DNA of 64,000 bases from Mycobacterium asiaticum (GTDB taxonomy: Bacteria > Actinomycetota > Actinomycetes > Mycobacteriales > Mycobacteriaceae), in NCBI RefSeq assembly GCF_001673315.1, contig NZ_LZLQ01000059.1, positions 1 through 64,000 on the forward strand. The letters run 5' to 3'. Positions within the stretch are counted from its first letter, which is position 1. Each line of letters begins with the position of its first letter. A program made the translations under genes and the position numbers. Below the pieces are notes generated by a model. The model was not told the origin of the DNA. It made no database searches and saw only the letters and a list, made by a program, of their open reading frames with translations. Shown here in pieces: positions 11,790 to 22,440 of the stretch.

Positions 11790-12996
11790 ATGACCAGCTC
11801 AGGCAGTCTGCCGGCGGGCAAGGGGTGAGTCCCCTGCCCGCCGGTGCCGCGTTATCGGTGGTGCTGGCCGGCGGGGGGACCGCCGGACATGTGGAACCCG
11901 CGATGGCCGTCGCCGACGCGCTGACCGCACTTGACCCGCGGGTCCGGATCACCGCACTGGGCACCGCCCGCGGGCTGGAAACGCGCTTGGTGCCGGAACG
12001 CGGCTACCACCTAGAGCTGATCACCCCGGTGCCGTTGCCGCGCAAACCCAGCGTCGACCTGGCCCGGCTGCCACCGAGGGTGTGGCGCGCGGTGCGCGAG
12101 ACCCGTGCGGTGCTCGACGACGTCGCCGCCGACGTCGTCATCGGATTCGGCGGCTACGTCGCGCTACCTGCCTACCTCGCGGCCCGCGGGTTGCCGGGGC
12201 GCCGTCGTCGGCGCATTCCGGTAGTGATCCACGAGGCCAACGCGCGGGCGGGCATCGCCAACCGGGTCGGTGCCCGCACCGCGGACCGCATCCTGTCCGC
12301 GGTGCCGGATTCGGGCCTGCGCCGCGCGGAGGTGGTCGGGGTACCGGTGCGCGCAACCATCACCGGGCTGGACCGCGTGGCATTGCGCGCCGAAGCACGT
12401 GCCCACTTCGGCTTCCCCGAGGATGCCCGTGTGCTGCTGGTATTCGGAGGTTCGCAGGGCGCGGTTTCCCTGAACCGGGCGGTATCGGCTGCCGCCGCGG
12501 ACCTCGCCGCGGCCGGTGTGTCCGTCCTGCACGCGCACGGCCCTAAGAACACCCTGGAGTTGCGCACGCCCGAGCCCGGCGACCCGCCCTACATCGCGGT
12601 GCCCTACCTGGACCGCATGGACCTCGCCTACTCGGCGGCCGACTTGGCGATCTGCCGGTCCGGGGCGATGACGGTGGCCGAAGTGTCGGCCGTCGGGCTG
12701 CCGGCCATCTACGTACCCCTGCCGATCGGCAACGGCGAGCAGCGGCTCAACGCGCTGCCGGTGGTCAACGCGGGCGGCGGCATGCTGGTCGCCGACCCGG
12801 ACCTGACACCGGACTTGGTGGCGCGGGAGGTAGCGGGCCTGCTCACCGACGCGCCGCGGCTGGCGGCGATGACGGCCGCGGCGGCACAGGTCGGGCACCG
12901 CGACGCGGCGCAGCAGGTGGCCCGGGCGGCGCTGGACCTGGCGCGACAGGGCCGCATCGGCGTGCTGCCCGCCGTCCCCGAGTCCGGGGTGGGCTC

Positions 12997-13000
<4 letters not shown>
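11786..13000 (+). CDS. murG: UDP-GlcNAc transferase MurG
   Basis: MurG adds GlcNAc to lipid I to make lipid II at the inner face of the membrane. The 404-residue protein has the glycine-rich loop GGGTAGH at 29-35, the motif [10 protein letters not shown] in the second Rossmann domain and the UDP-GlcNAc-binding region RSGAMTVAE. The reading frame is open far upstream (to 11108), but that part is an antisense-like shadow of ftsW. GTG at 11786 overlaps the ftsW stop by 4 bp and gives an N-terminus resembling M. tuberculosis MurG. Confidence 0.95.
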
Positions 13001-14447
<1,447 letters not shown>

Positions 14448-14451
<4 letters not shown>

Positions 14452-15527
14452 CCGAGCCCCCCGACGGTCAACCGACCGACCTGGTCGCAGACGGGCCGGC
14501 GCAGGAGCCGCCGGCCGATTCCGCCGCGGCCCGCGAGGGCGGCGCGACCAGCGCGTCCAGCGGGGCAGGTGAGGGCGCGGAGGCGGCCACTGAACCCATC
14601 GCCACCACGAAAACGCCGGAGCCGGTCAAGGAACAGACCAAGGAACAGGCCAAGGAACCGGCCAGGGAACAGACCAACGAACCCGCCAAGGAACCCGCCG
14701 AGGAAGAGGATTTCGAGGGTCCGCGCCGGCGCGCTCGCCGGGAACGCGCCGAACGCCGCGCCGCTCAGGATCGCGCCACCGCGATCGAACATGCCCGCCG
14801 CGAGGCCAAGCGCCGCGCCCGCGGGCATGCCTACACCGAACCCAAACCGGTCGCGCGCGGTGTGGTGCGGGGTTTGCGGATGATGCTGGCGACCGTGCTG
14901 CTGCTAGTGCTGGGCATCGGGCTGGCACTGATCCTCTATTTCACGCCGGCGATGTCGGCCCGCACCATCGTCGTCACCGGGACCGGCGTGGTGACCCGCG
15001 AGGACGTACTCGATGCCGCGCAGGTGCGCGTCGGCACGCCGCTGCTGCAGATCAACACCAGTGAGGTCGCGGATCGGGTGGCCGCAATCCGACGGGTGGC
15101 CAGCGCCCGGGTGCAGCGACAGTATCCGTCCGCGCTGCGGATCACCATCGTGGAGCGGGTGCCGGTGGTGGTGAAGGACTTTCCCGACGGCCCGCACTTG
15201 TTCGACCGCGACGGGGTGGATTTCGCGACCGACCCGCCGCCACCGGCGCTGCCTTATATCGACGTCGAGAACCCGGGGCCGACGGACCCGGCCACCTTGG
15301 CCGCGTTGAAGGTGCTGACCGCACTGCGACCGGAAGTCGCGGGGCAGGTCGGTCGTATCGCGGCACCGTCGGTGTCGTCGATCACGCTCACGCTCTCTGA
15401 TGGGCGGGTAGTGATTTGGGGGACTACCGACCGGGCCGACGAGAAGGCCGAGAAACTGGCCGCGCTGTTAACTCAGCCGGGTCGCACCTACGACGTGTCC
15501 AGTCCCGACCTGCCGACAGTCAAGTAG
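14448..15527 (+). CDS. ftsQ: Divisome protein FtsQ with long acidic and repetitive N-terminus
   Basis: FtsQ is a bitopic membrane protein that links early and late divisome proteins. The 359-residue product has a cytoplasmic N-terminus of about 140 residues, one transmembrane helix at about 145-165, a POTRA domain directly after it (about 168-240) and the FtsQ beta domain. It is longer than M. tuberculosis FtsQ (about 314 residues). The extra length is in the cytoplasmic part, where residues about 59-87 repeat four-residue KEQ/KEP-like units encoded by an imperfect 12-bp DNA repeat (about 14,620-14,710). A strongly basic arginine-rich stretch follows at about 92-125. Confidence 0.94.
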
Positions 15528-15826
15528 CGCTCCCCAGCGCCTAGCGCCCACCCTCGCGCGCCCAGCCTCGCGCCGAGCGTGAAGCCAGCCTCACGCTCGG
15601 CGTCGAATGTGAAGCTGCCTTCACGCTCGGCGCAACCGAAAAATCCGTGTGGCGTGTCGGCGCGCCTGCACGGCTAGCGCCCGTCGTACCCATACGGTTC
15701 TGGTTACGCGGAACTACTTGACATAACTCTAACTCTATGGTTGAGGTTGAGGGTTTTGCAAGCAGACACACCGGAACTTTTCGAGCAGACCCAGGGAACT
15801 GAATCCGTCAGGGAGGAAGACGAATG
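15528..15826 (+). other. ftsQ-ftsZ intergenic region with possible promoter
   Basis: These 299 bases hold no gene. They contain two hairpin-forming repeats (listed separately) and, nearer ftsZ, a TTGACA hexamer at 15,718-15,723 in a less GC-rich stretch that could be a -35 element; no convincing -10 lies 17 bases downstream. The ftsZ ribosome binding site GGAGGA is at 15,812-15,817. Mycobacterial ftsZ is known to have its own promoters in this interval, so promoter activity here is likely, but the exact elements are a guess. Confidence 0.5.
15571..15602. repeat. Perfect 12-bp inverted repeat (hairpin)
   Basis: The arm CGCCGAGCGTGA at 15,571-15,582 is followed by an 8-base loop and its exact reverse complement at 15,591-15,602. 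A second, smaller hairpin GTGAAG-CTGC-CTTCAC follows at 15,609-15,624 and is again trailed by GCTCGGCG. The shared GCTCGGCG tail suggests a degenerate tandem copy of one repeat. It could form an RNA hairpin, but no T-tract follows, so a classical intrinsic terminator is not shown. Confidence 0.8.
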
Positions 15827-16966
15827 ATGACCCCCCCACACAACTATCTGGCCGTCATAAAGGTCGTGGGTATCGGTGGTGGCGGCGTCAATGCCGTCAA
15901 CCGAATGATCGAGCAAGGCCTCAAAGGCGTCGAATTCATCGCGATCAACACCGACGCGCAGGCCTTGTTGATGAGCGACGCCGACGTCAAGTTGGACGTC
16001 GGCCGCGACTCCACCCGCGGCCTGGGCGCCGGTGCTGACCCCGAAGTGGGGAAGAAAGCCGCCGAGGACGCCAAAGAAGAGATCGAGGAACTGCTGCGCG
16101 GCGCCGACATGGTGTTCGTCACCGCGGGCGAAGGTGGCGGCACCGGCACCGGCGGTGCGCCCGTCGTCGCCAGCATTGCCCGCAAACTCGGCGCGTTGAC
16201 CGTAGGCGTGGTGACCCGGCCGTTCTCCTTCGAGGGCAAGCGGCGTAGTAATCAGGCCGAGAACGGCATCGCCGCCCTGCGGGAAAGCTGCGACACCCTG
16301 ATCGTGATCCCCAACGACCGACTGCTGCAGATGGGCGATGCGGCCGTGTCGTTGATGGACGCCTTCCGCAGCGCCGATGAAGTACTGCTCAACGGCGTCC
16401 AGGGCATCACCGATCTGATCACCACGCCGGGCTTGATCAACGTCGACTTCGCCGACGTCAAAGGCATCATGTCCGGCGCCGGCACCGCCCTGATGGGCAT
16501 CGGTTCGGCGCGCGGCGAGGGGCGTTCGCTCAAAGCCGCCGAGATCGCCATCAACTCGCCGCTGCTGGAAGCCTCGATGGAGGGCGCCCAGGGCGTGCTG
16601 ATGTCGATCGCCGGTGGTAGTGACCTGGGCCTCTTCGAGATCAACGAGGCCGCTTCGCTGGTGCAGGACGCCGCGCATCAAGACGCCAACATCATCTTCG
16701 GCACCGTGATCGACGACTCGCTCGGTGACGAGGTGCGCGTCACCGTGATCGCGGCCGGCTTTGACGCGGGTCCGGGCCGCACGCCGGTCACCGGCACCGA
16801 GACCGGGGGGGCCCACCGCATCGAGTCGGCCAAGGCCGGCAAGCTCACCTCGACCCTGTTCGAGCCGGTCGACGCCGTCAGTGTGCCGATTCACACCAAC
16901 GGCGCGACTTTGAGCATCGGTGGTGACGACGACGACGTCGATGTGCCGCCCTTCATGCGCCGCTGA
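15827..16966 (+). CDS. ftsZ: Cell division GTPase FtsZ
   Basis: FtsZ polymerises with GTP into the Z-ring and recruits the divisome. The 379-residue protein has the tubulin signature GGGTGTGG at 103-110, the T7 synergy-loop region ([13 protein letters not shown]) and the acidic C-terminal tail [13 protein letters not shown] that binds partners such as FtsW and SepF in mycobacteria. Two adjacent ATGs occur at 15,824 and 15,827. The second matches the M. tuberculosis start and lies 9 bases from GGAGGA. The sequence is almost identical to other mycobacterial FtsZ. Confidence 0.97.
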   Translation: MTPPHNYLAVIKVVGIGGGGVNAVNRMIEQGLKGVEFIAINTDAQALLMSDADVKLDVGRDSTRGLGAGADPEVGKKAAEDAKEEIEELLRGADMVFVTAGEGGGTGTGGAPVVASIARKLGALTVGVVTRPFSFEGKRRSNQAENGIAALRESCDTLIVIPNDRLLQMGDAAVSLMDAFRSADEVLLNGVQGITDLITTPGLINVDFADVKGIMSGAGTALMGIGSARGEGRSLKAAEIAINSPLLEASMEGAQGVLMSIAGGSDLGLFEINEAASLVQDAAHQDANIIFGTVIDDSLGDEVRVTVIAAGFDAGPGRTPVTGTETGGAHRIESAKAGKLTSTLFEPVDAVSVPIHTNGATLSIGGDDDDVDVPPFMRR

Positions 16967-17066
16967 AGTCTCGGTTTGCTTGCCAGTGCGCGACAAACCG
17001 GCGTCAAAACACTGCGGCCCGACGTCGATGCAGCATGGCAGACAGCCGCGTCCGGATACTGGGCAC

Positions 17067-17774
17067 GTGAGCGTTCGCATCCGCCGGGTCACCACCACCC
17101 GGGCGGGCGGTGTATCGAAACCGCCGTTCGACACCTTCAATCTCGGCGACCACGTCGGAGACGACCCGAAAGCCGTGCGGGCCAACCGATCCCGGCTGAT
17201 CAAGGCCACCGGGCTGCCCGCTGACCGGGTGGTGTGGATGAACCAGGTGCACGGCACCCGGATTGAGGTTGTCGACGCACCGCCGGGCGCGCCCGTCGCC
17301 GACACCGACAGTGTGGTGACCGCGACGCCTCGATTGGCTCTGGCAGTGGTGACAGCTGACTGTGTCCCGGTCCTGCTGGCCGACGCGCGCGCCGGTGTCG
17401 TCGCGGCCGTGCACGCCGGTCGCGTCGGCGCCCAGAATGGCGTGGTGCCCCGGGCGGTGGAGGAGATGCAGAGATTGGGTGCGCACACCGCTGACATCTC
17501 GGCCCTGCTGGGGCCAGCGGTCAGCGGCCGCAACTACGAGGTGCCGGAGGCCATGGCCGCCGAGGTGGAGGCGGCGCTGCCTGGCAGTCGCACGACCACC
17601 GCCGCGGGTACCCCGGGACTGGACCTGCGCGCCGGAATCGCCCGGCAGCTACACGATTTGGGCGTGCCGTCCATCGAGGTCGACCCGCGCTGCACGGTGG
17701 CCGACCCGACGCTGTTCAGCCACCGGCGCGCTGCGCCGACCGGCCGGCTGGCGTCGCTGGTGTGGATGGAATGA
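17067..17774 (+). CDS. pgeF: Polyphenol oxidase/laccase-family protein (PgeF, YfiH type)
   Basis: This is the Rv2149c-type member of the YfiH family (DUF152, Cu-oxidase_4), proteins tied to peptidoglycan editing (PgeF) or purine nucleoside hydrolysis. The product has about 235 residues with the family sequences VVTADCVPVL, VHAGRVGAQ and GPAVSGRNYEV. The conserved metal-site pieces are His in NQVHG, Cys in TADC and His in AVHAG. The frame is open further upstream, but GTG at 17,067 gives the N-terminus VRIRRVTTTRAGG typical of the family; an ATG at 17,028 is an alternative. It overlaps the next gene by 4 bp. Confidence 0.88.
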   Translation: MSVRIRRVTTTRAGGVSKPPFDTFNLGDHVGDDPKAVRANRSRLIKATGLPADRVVWMNQVHGTRIEVVDAPPGAPVADTDSVVTATPRLALAVVTADCVPVLLADARAGVVAAVHAGRVGAQNGVVPRAVEEMQRLGAHTADISALLGPAVSGRNYEVPEAMAAEVEAALPGSRTTTAAGTPGLDLRAGIARQLHDLGVPSIEVDPRCTVADPTLFSHRRAAPTGRLASLVWME

Positions 17775-18556
17775 CTGCGATGGCGGTGGCAGATTCAGCG
17801 GAAACGGAGCGCCAATCAGAATTGACGCGCGCGTTGGCGGCGGTGCGGTCGCGACTGGCCCGCGCCGCTGAGGCGGCCGGGCGGAATGCCGGAGAAATTG
17901 AACTGCTGCCGATTACCAAATTCTTCCCTGCAACCGATGTAGCGATTTTGTCCCGATTGGGATGTCGTGCGGTCGGCGAATCGCGAGAACAGGAAGCCGC
18001 CGCCAAGGTGACCGAACTCACGCGGCTGTTAGCGCGCTCGCAGCCGACGGGATCGCGGGAAATGCAGTGGCACATGGTGGGCCAGATTCAGCGGAAGAAA
18101 GCTCGCGCCGTCGCCCGCTGGGCGCACACGGCACATTCTGTCGACAGCGCCCCACTGGTGACTGCGCTGGATCGGGCGGTTACCAGCAGCCTGGCCGAAC
18201 ATCGCCGCAGCAAGCCGCTGCGGATCTACGTTCAGGTCAGTCTGGACGGTGACGTGTCCCGCGGCGGGGTCGACGTTGGCGCGGCGGGCACAGTGGATGA
18301 GATCTGCGCGCAGGTGGAGAACTCGGAGAGCTTGGAACTGATCGGTCTGATGGGTATCCCGCCGCTGAACTGGGAGCCTGAACAGGCCTTCGACCGGCTG
18401 CAATCGGAGCACGGCCGGGTGTGTCAGGACTTCCCCAACGCCGTCGGACTGTCAGCGGGCATGTCCAACGACCTGGAAATTGCCATCAAACATGGTTCGA
18501 CATGTGTGCGTGTCGGTACCGCGCTATTGGGTCAACGACGGTTACCGTCACCGTGA
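17771..18556 (+). CDS. YggS-family pyridoxal phosphate homeostasis protein
   Basis: This is the PLP-binding alanine-racemase-fold protein found beside ftsZ in many bacteria (YggS/YlmE, Rv2148c in M. tuberculosis). The 261-residue protein has the lysine region LLPITKFFPATDV, in which the Lys of ITKF is the expected PLP site. The family sequences HMVGQIQRKKA and GLSAGMSNDLEIAIKHGST also appear. The family buffers free PLP and has no known catalytic activity. ATG at 17,771 overlaps the pgeF stop (ATGA); a GTG at 17,762 is possible but less likely. Confidence 0.92.
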   Translation: MTAMAVADSAETERQSELTRALAAVRSRLARAAEAAGRNAGEIELLPITKFFPATDVAILSRLGCRAVGESREQEAAAKVTELTRLLARSQPTGSREMQWHMVGQIQRKKARAVARWAHTAHSVDSAPLVTALDRAVTSSLAEHRRSKPLRIYVQVSLDGDVSRGGVDVGAAGTVDEICAQVENSESLELIGLMGIPPLNWEPEQAFDRLQSEHGRVCQDFPNAVGLSAGMSNDLEIAIKHGSTCVRVGTALLGQRRLPSP

Positions 18557-18618
18557 ATGTCACTGTAGTCACACCTTCATCACAGACAACAAAGATCCCA
18601 GGCTAGAAGGGTCCAACG

Positions 18619-19287
18619 ATGAGCACACTGCACAAGGTAAAGGCCTACTTCGGGATGGCTCCGATGGAGGATTACGACGACGAGTATTACGACGACCGCA
18701 CGCCGTCCCGGGGTTATTCACGGCCTCGCTTCGACGACGAATATGGCCGTTTTGAAGGACGTGACCGCGAGTACGAGGATGCCCGCCGGGACCCGCGCGT
18801 CGACTTGCGAGCGGAACCCGCCGACTATCCCCCGCCCAGCAGCTACCGCGGCGGCTACGTGGACGAGCCCCGCTTCCAACCGCGGGAGTTCGACCGCCCC
18901 GACATGGCGCGGCCGCGACTGGGCTCGTGGCTCAGCCGCGGTGCCACCCGCGGTGCGCTCGCGATGGACCCACGTCGGATGGCGATGATGTTCGAGGAAG
19001 GGCATCCGCTGTCGAAGATCACCACGCTGCGCCCCAAGGACTACAGCGAGGCGCGCACCATCGGCGAGCGGTTCCGCGACGGCACCCCGGTGATCATGGA
19101 CCTGGTGTCGATGGACAACGCTGACGCCAAGAGGCTGGTCGACTTCGCCGCCGGATTGGCCTTCGCATTGCGCGGCTCGTTCGACAAGGTCGCTACCAAG
19201 GTGTTTCTGCTCTCGCCCGCGGACGTCGACGTGTCCCCGGAAGAGCGCCGCCGGATCGCCGAAACCGGTTTCTACGCATATCAATAA
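18619..19287 (+). CDS. sepF: Cell division protein SepF
   Basis: SepF binds the FtsZ C-terminal tail and tethers the Z-ring to the membrane; it is essential in mycobacteria, which lack FtsA. The 222-residue protein begins with a short amphipathic membrane-binding segment ([13 protein letters not shown]). An acidic, tyrosine-rich and disordered linker (about 18-110) follows, and then the globular SepF domain (about 125-215, with the family sequences [14 protein letters not shown] and [11 protein letters not shown]). AGAAGGG lies 8 bases before ATG 18,619. A 62-bp gap separates it from the yggS-like gene. Confidence 0.95.
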   Translation: MSTLHKVKAYFGMAPMEDYDDEYYDDRTPSRGYSRPRFDDEYGRFEGRDREYEDARRDPRVDLRAEPADYPPPSSYRGGYVDEPRFQPREFDRPDMARPRLGSWLSRGATRGALAMDPRRMAMMFEEGHPLSKITTLRPKDYSEARTIGERFRDGTPVIMDLVSMDNADAKRLVDFAAGLAFALRGSFDKVATKVFLLSPADVDVSPEERRRIAETGFYAYQ

Positions 19288-19460
19288 CCGCACTCAGAGC
19301 TGCACAGCCCGGTAGGTCACAGGTGGGCCGACCGGGCTGAGCGCATGCTGGGCCGCTTGGCCGATGTGTGCGCGGCAGCGGGGTCGGTAGGCTGGCAGGC
19401 GCTGCCATCATTGGCGGCGACACGCGTTTCGTCATCCTCATCGTTAAGGTCGGGCTCTCG

Positions 19461-19751
19461 TTGGTGCTGTTCTTTCAAATCCTCGGCTTTGTGCTGTTCA
19501 CCTTCTGGTTGCTGCTCATCGCCCGGGTTGTCATTGAGTGGATCCGCTCGTTCAGTCGGGACTGGCGTCCCACCGGAGTGACGGTGGTGATCCTCGAGAT
19601 CATCATGTCGATCACCGATCCGCCGGTGAAGCTGCTGCGCCGGCTGATCCCTCAGATCACCATCGGCGCCGTTCGGTTGGATCTGTCGATCCTGGTGCTG
19701 TTGCTCGTCGCGTTCATCGGCATGCAACTGGCGTTCAGCGCGGCGGCCTGA
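19461..19751 (+). CDS. YggT-family membrane protein
   Basis: This is the small YggT-family membrane protein (Rv2146c type) conserved between sepF and wag31. The 96-residue product has two hydrophobic segments (about 2-25 and 72-93) around the conserved loop with SFSRDWRP and ITDPPVKLLRRLIP. TTG at 19,461 gives MVLFFQILGF and exactly the 96-residue length of the M. tuberculosis protein; GTG at 19,464 is one codon later. Function is unknown; a role in envelope or division is suggested only by its neighbours. Confidence 0.85.
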   Translation: MVLFFQILGFVLFTFWLLLIARVVIEWIRSFSRDWRPTGVTVVILEIIMSITDPPVKLLRRLIPQITIGAVRLDLSILVLLLVAFIGMQLAFSAAA

Positions 19752-19946
19752 CGCCATTTGTCCGACCCCCAGTACGAGTAGTCCGACGGAGTAAAGAGAC
19801 GGTTCGGCCACGATTCGGCGACAACTTTGACCCGCGCGATTTTGCAATCTAAGAAACGTGATTTATTGGCTTAGAGATTGAAATTGCTCCTTATTTATTA
19901 CTCCAATCGGCAACCGCCGAGTCTGGTGTGACAGGATGGGCGGCAG

Positions 19947-19977
19947 TTGCGCGACGGCTACCGCTACGTTCTACACT
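19947..19977 (+). promoter_or_regulatory. Possible wag31 promoter
   Basis: In the 268-bp gap before wag31, TTGCGC (19,947-19,952) and TACACT (19,972-19,977) are separated by 19 bases, resembling a SigA-type promoter with long spacing. The bases at about 19,840-19,910 just upstream are strikingly AT-rich for this genome. wag31 is known to be transcribed from its own promoter in mycobacteria. The exact hexamers are my reading. Confidence 0.35.
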
Positions 19978-20019
19978 TTCCAGATCGTTCGACCGTCCAG
20001 GGACTTGAGGGGACAAAGA

Positions 20020-20823
20020 ATGCCGCTTACACCTGCCGACGTCCACAATGTGGCGTTCAGTAAGCCGCCTATCGGCAAACGCGGGTACAACGAAGATGAG
20101 GTTGACGCCTTCCTCGACCTGGTTGAGAACGAGCTGACCCGGCTTATCGAGGAGAATTCCGATCTGCGTCAGCGGATCGCCGAGCTCGACCAGGAATTGG
20201 CCGCCGGTGGGGGGAGCGGCGGTGCGGCCCCGACTGTTGCCCAGCCGGTTCCGACCTACGAGCCAGAGCCGGAGCCGGTCAAGCCCGCACCGGCAGCAGC
20301 GCCCGCGCAGCCCAGCAGCGGCAGTAACGAGGAGCACGCCCTCAAGGCCGCCCGAGTCCTCAGCCTGGCCCAGGACACCGCGGACCGGCTGACCAGCACC
20401 GCCAAGGCCGAGTCGGACAAGATGCTGGCCGACGCCCGCGCGAATGCCGACCAGATCCTCAGCGAGGCCCGCCACACAGCCGAGACCACGGTTTCCGAGG
20501 CGCGCCAGCGTGCCGACAGCATGCTCGCCGACGCCCAGTCCCGTTCCGAGACTCAGCTGCGTCAGGCACAGGAGAAGGCCGACGCCCTGCAGGCCGACGC
20601 CGAACGCAAGCATTCCGAGATCATGGGCACCATCAACCAGCAGCGCACGGTGCTGGAAGGTCGCCTCGAGCAGTTGCGGACCTTCGAGCGGGAATACCGC
20701 ACCAGACTCAAGACCTACCTGGAGTCCCAGCTGGAGGAACTCGGCCAGCGTGGGTCGGCGGCCCCGGTCGATTCCAGCGCCGATGCGGGCGGGTTCGACC
20801 AATTCAACCGGGGAAATAATTAG
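20020..20823 (+). CDS. wag31: Polar growth protein Wag31 (DivIVA)
   Basis: Wag31 is the mycobacterial DivIVA, a coiled-coil scaffold that gathers at the cell pole and directs tip growth. The 267-residue protein has the N-terminal DivIVA membrane-binding domain (about 1-60, including [15 protein letters not shown]). A low-complexity Gly/Pro/Ala linker (about 61-112) and long coiled coils (about 115-245) follow. In M. tuberculosis Thr73 in the linker is phosphorylated by PknA; here the nearest equivalent is Thr72 in the changed context [13 protein letters not shown]. The start ATG 20,020 follows TTGAGGGGAC, a good ribosome binding site. Confidence 0.96.
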   Translation: MPLTPADVHNVAFSKPPIGKRGYNEDEVDAFLDLVENELTRLIEENSDLRQRIAELDQELAAGGGSGGAAPTVAQPVPTYEPEPEPVKPAPAAAPAQPSSGSNEEHALKAARVLSLAQDTADRLTSTAKAESDKMLADARANADQILSEARHTAETTVSEARQRADSMLADAQSRSETQLRQAQEKADALQADAERKHSEIMGTINQQRTVLEGRLEQLRTFEREYRTRLKTYLESQLEELGQRGSAAPVDSSADAGGFDQFNRGNN

Positions 20824-20895
20824 CTGGGAACCGGCCGGGCGCGCCGCGGGCTTGATGTCCGCAGCCGTCGACCCGCACCGGCTGGAGGGTGACCA

Positions 20896-21252
20896 ATGCT
20901 GATCATTGCGCTTGTACTGGCCCTGATCGGGCTCGTCGCCCTAGTGTTCGCGGTCGTGACCAGCAACGAGCTGGTGGCGTGGGTGTGTATCGGTGCCAGC
21001 GTGCTGGGTGTGATCCTGTTGATCATCGACGCGGTGCGGGAACGCCAGCACCGCGACGCCGATAGCCACGACCGGGACGAGGATCGGGACCCGGCCGAGG
21101 ATCGGGACCAGGACGAGGATCACGACAACGCGCTCGACCACGGCGAGTCCGCTGACGCCGTCGACTATCCGGAAGAGGCCGACGCCGAGCCCGAGACGGG
21201 CGCCGAAACGCGTCAGGAGTCGGCCCCGGCCCGCGACGAGGGCGCCAAGTAG
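20896..21252 (+). CDS. Rv2144c-like two-helix membrane protein with acidic tail
   Basis: The first 60 residues of this 118-residue protein contain two hydrophobic helices (about 2-22 and 26-46) nearly identical to those of Rv2144c. The rest is a highly charged tail. In it residues about 57-77 repeat units such as RDEDRDP and EDRDQDED, encoded by an imperfect repeat at about 21,065-21,125. The tail ends in Glu/Ala-rich sequence. The start ATG follows GGAGGGTGACC. Function is unknown; conservation beside wag31 suggests an envelope role. Confidence 0.85.
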   Translation: MLIIALVLALIGLVALVFAVVTSNELVAWVCIGASVLGVILLIIDAVRERQHRDADSHDRDEDRDPAEDRDQDEDHDNALDHGESADAVDYPEEADAEPETGAETRQESAPARDEGAK

Positions 21253-21945
21253 TCAGTCCGTGGGGGCGCCGCTGGTCGGCGTGGCCAGGAGTTGGCGCAC
21301 CTCGTCGTCGCTGACCTGGTGAAAGTCGGCGTAGACCTGTCCGACGGCCTCGAAGGCGGCCGGCATGGTCGCACACACCACGTCGTCGGCTTCCGCAGAA
21401 AGTTGCCGACAGGCCGAAAGCGGTCCGACCGGTACGGCGACGACCACTGACTGCGGTCCGCCGGATCGCACCGCCCGCACGGCGGCCAGCATGCTCGCGC
21501 CGGTCGCGATTCCGTCGTCGACCAGGATCACCACCCGCCCGCGCGGGTCGATCGCCGGGCGCCCGCACCGATACGCCTGCTCGCGACGCTCGAGTTCGGC
21601 GGTCTCGCTATCGATGACGGCTCGGACCTGCTGGTCGGTGATATGCAGGCTGGCCACCACGTCGTCGTTCATCACCACCCGGCCGCCGCTTGCCAGCGCA
21701 CCCATCGCCAGTTCCGGCCAGTGCGGCACGCCCAGCTTGCGAACCAGGAACACGTCGAAATCGGCACCTATCGCCGAAGCGACTTCCCAAGCCACCGGGA
21801 CGCCGCCACGGGCCAGTCCGAGCACCAGCACGCCGGATGCGGCACGGTAGGACGCCAAGGCGTCGGCAAGGACGCGACCGGCTTCCCGGCGGTCACGGAA
21901 CCTGCGGGTCGCCGTCCGCCGCAGGAAGCGACTGGGTCGGTCCAT
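21253..21945 (-). CDS. Phosphoribosyltransferase-family protein
   Basis: This 230-residue protein belongs to the type I phosphoribosyltransferase fold. The PRPP-binding motif [14 protein letters not shown] is clear, as are [14 protein letters not shown] and the basic loop RKLGVP. Family members near this length are often annotated as predicted phosphoribosyltransferases with unknown substrate. ATG at 21,945 has GGGAG upstream; a TTG at 21,975 would add ten residues. Its stop abuts the Rv2144c-like stop (convergent genes), so it is a separate transcript. Confidence 0.85.
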   Translation of the reverse strand: MDRPSRFLRRTATRRFRDRREAGRVLADALASYRAASGVLVLGLARGGVPVAWEVASAIGADFDVFLVRKLGVPHWPELAMGALASGGRVVMNDDVVASLHITDQQVRAVIDSETAELERREQAYRCGRPAIDPRGRVVILVDDGIATGASMLAAVRAVRSGGPQSVVVAVPVGPLSACRQLSAEADDVVCATMPAAFEAVGQVYADFHQVSDDEVRQLLATPTSGAPTD

Positions 21946-22440
21946 GGGCAAACTCCCGGCTGCTGGCAACACCAAGCCTACGACTGGGCGCCGCTGCCGC
22001 CCTCGCTACCCGCCCGTGTTCGCCGGGTGTTGCGGTCAGATGGCGAGCGACGTTTGCCCGAGCGCGGCAATGCCGTTGTGCGCGAACGCCGCCCAGCGTG
22101 CCCGCGCACGCCGGGCCAGATCGGTGTCGACGGGATTGCTTCCGGGACAAAGCATGGGAGCGTCGCTGAAGAGACCCGTTGAAGAGGCCCGTTGAAGAGG
22201 CCCGTTGAAGAGGCCCGTTGAAGAGGCCCGTTGAAGAGGCCCGCTGAAGAGGCCGCTGTCGCACCCACGCCAGCGTATCGACCGGCGGATTCGGACGTCG
22301 GCTTTCCGCCGGAGGTGCTGTACAGATTTGGTGTCCGAGGGGGGACTTGGCCACTTACGACACGGGTTCTGACCTGGCGAATCGGTACCTGATCGTCATC
22401 CATGCCGGGGTCGACCCACCTCTGACGTCGAGCGGTCGGA
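21946..22440. other. Intergenic stretch holding a minisatellite
   Basis: About 495 bases between the phosphoribosyltransferase start and the vapC stop. It contains the 13-bp tandem repeat listed separately and no coding region I trust. Open frames through the repeat exist on both strands, but they show no recognisable protein and depend on the repeat. Confidence 0.6.
22163..22253. repeat. 13-bp tandem repeat, about seven copies
   Basis: Five perfect head-to-tail copies of CCGTTGAAGAGGC lie at 22,176-22,240. A variant copy with CCGCTG follows at 22,241-22,253 and a more diverged copy precedes at 22,163-22,175. Because 13 is not a multiple of three, copy changes would shift any frame through it. 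It has the form of a mycobacterial VNTR/minisatellite. Confidence 0.95.

Noticed and set aside
22163-22253. CRISPR array
   Set aside because: The 13-bp units are directly adjacent without spacers, so it is a minisatellite.
21978-22403. Minus-strand frame translating the 13-bp repeat
   Set aside because: Its content is mostly the repeat in shifting phases with no other protein feature.
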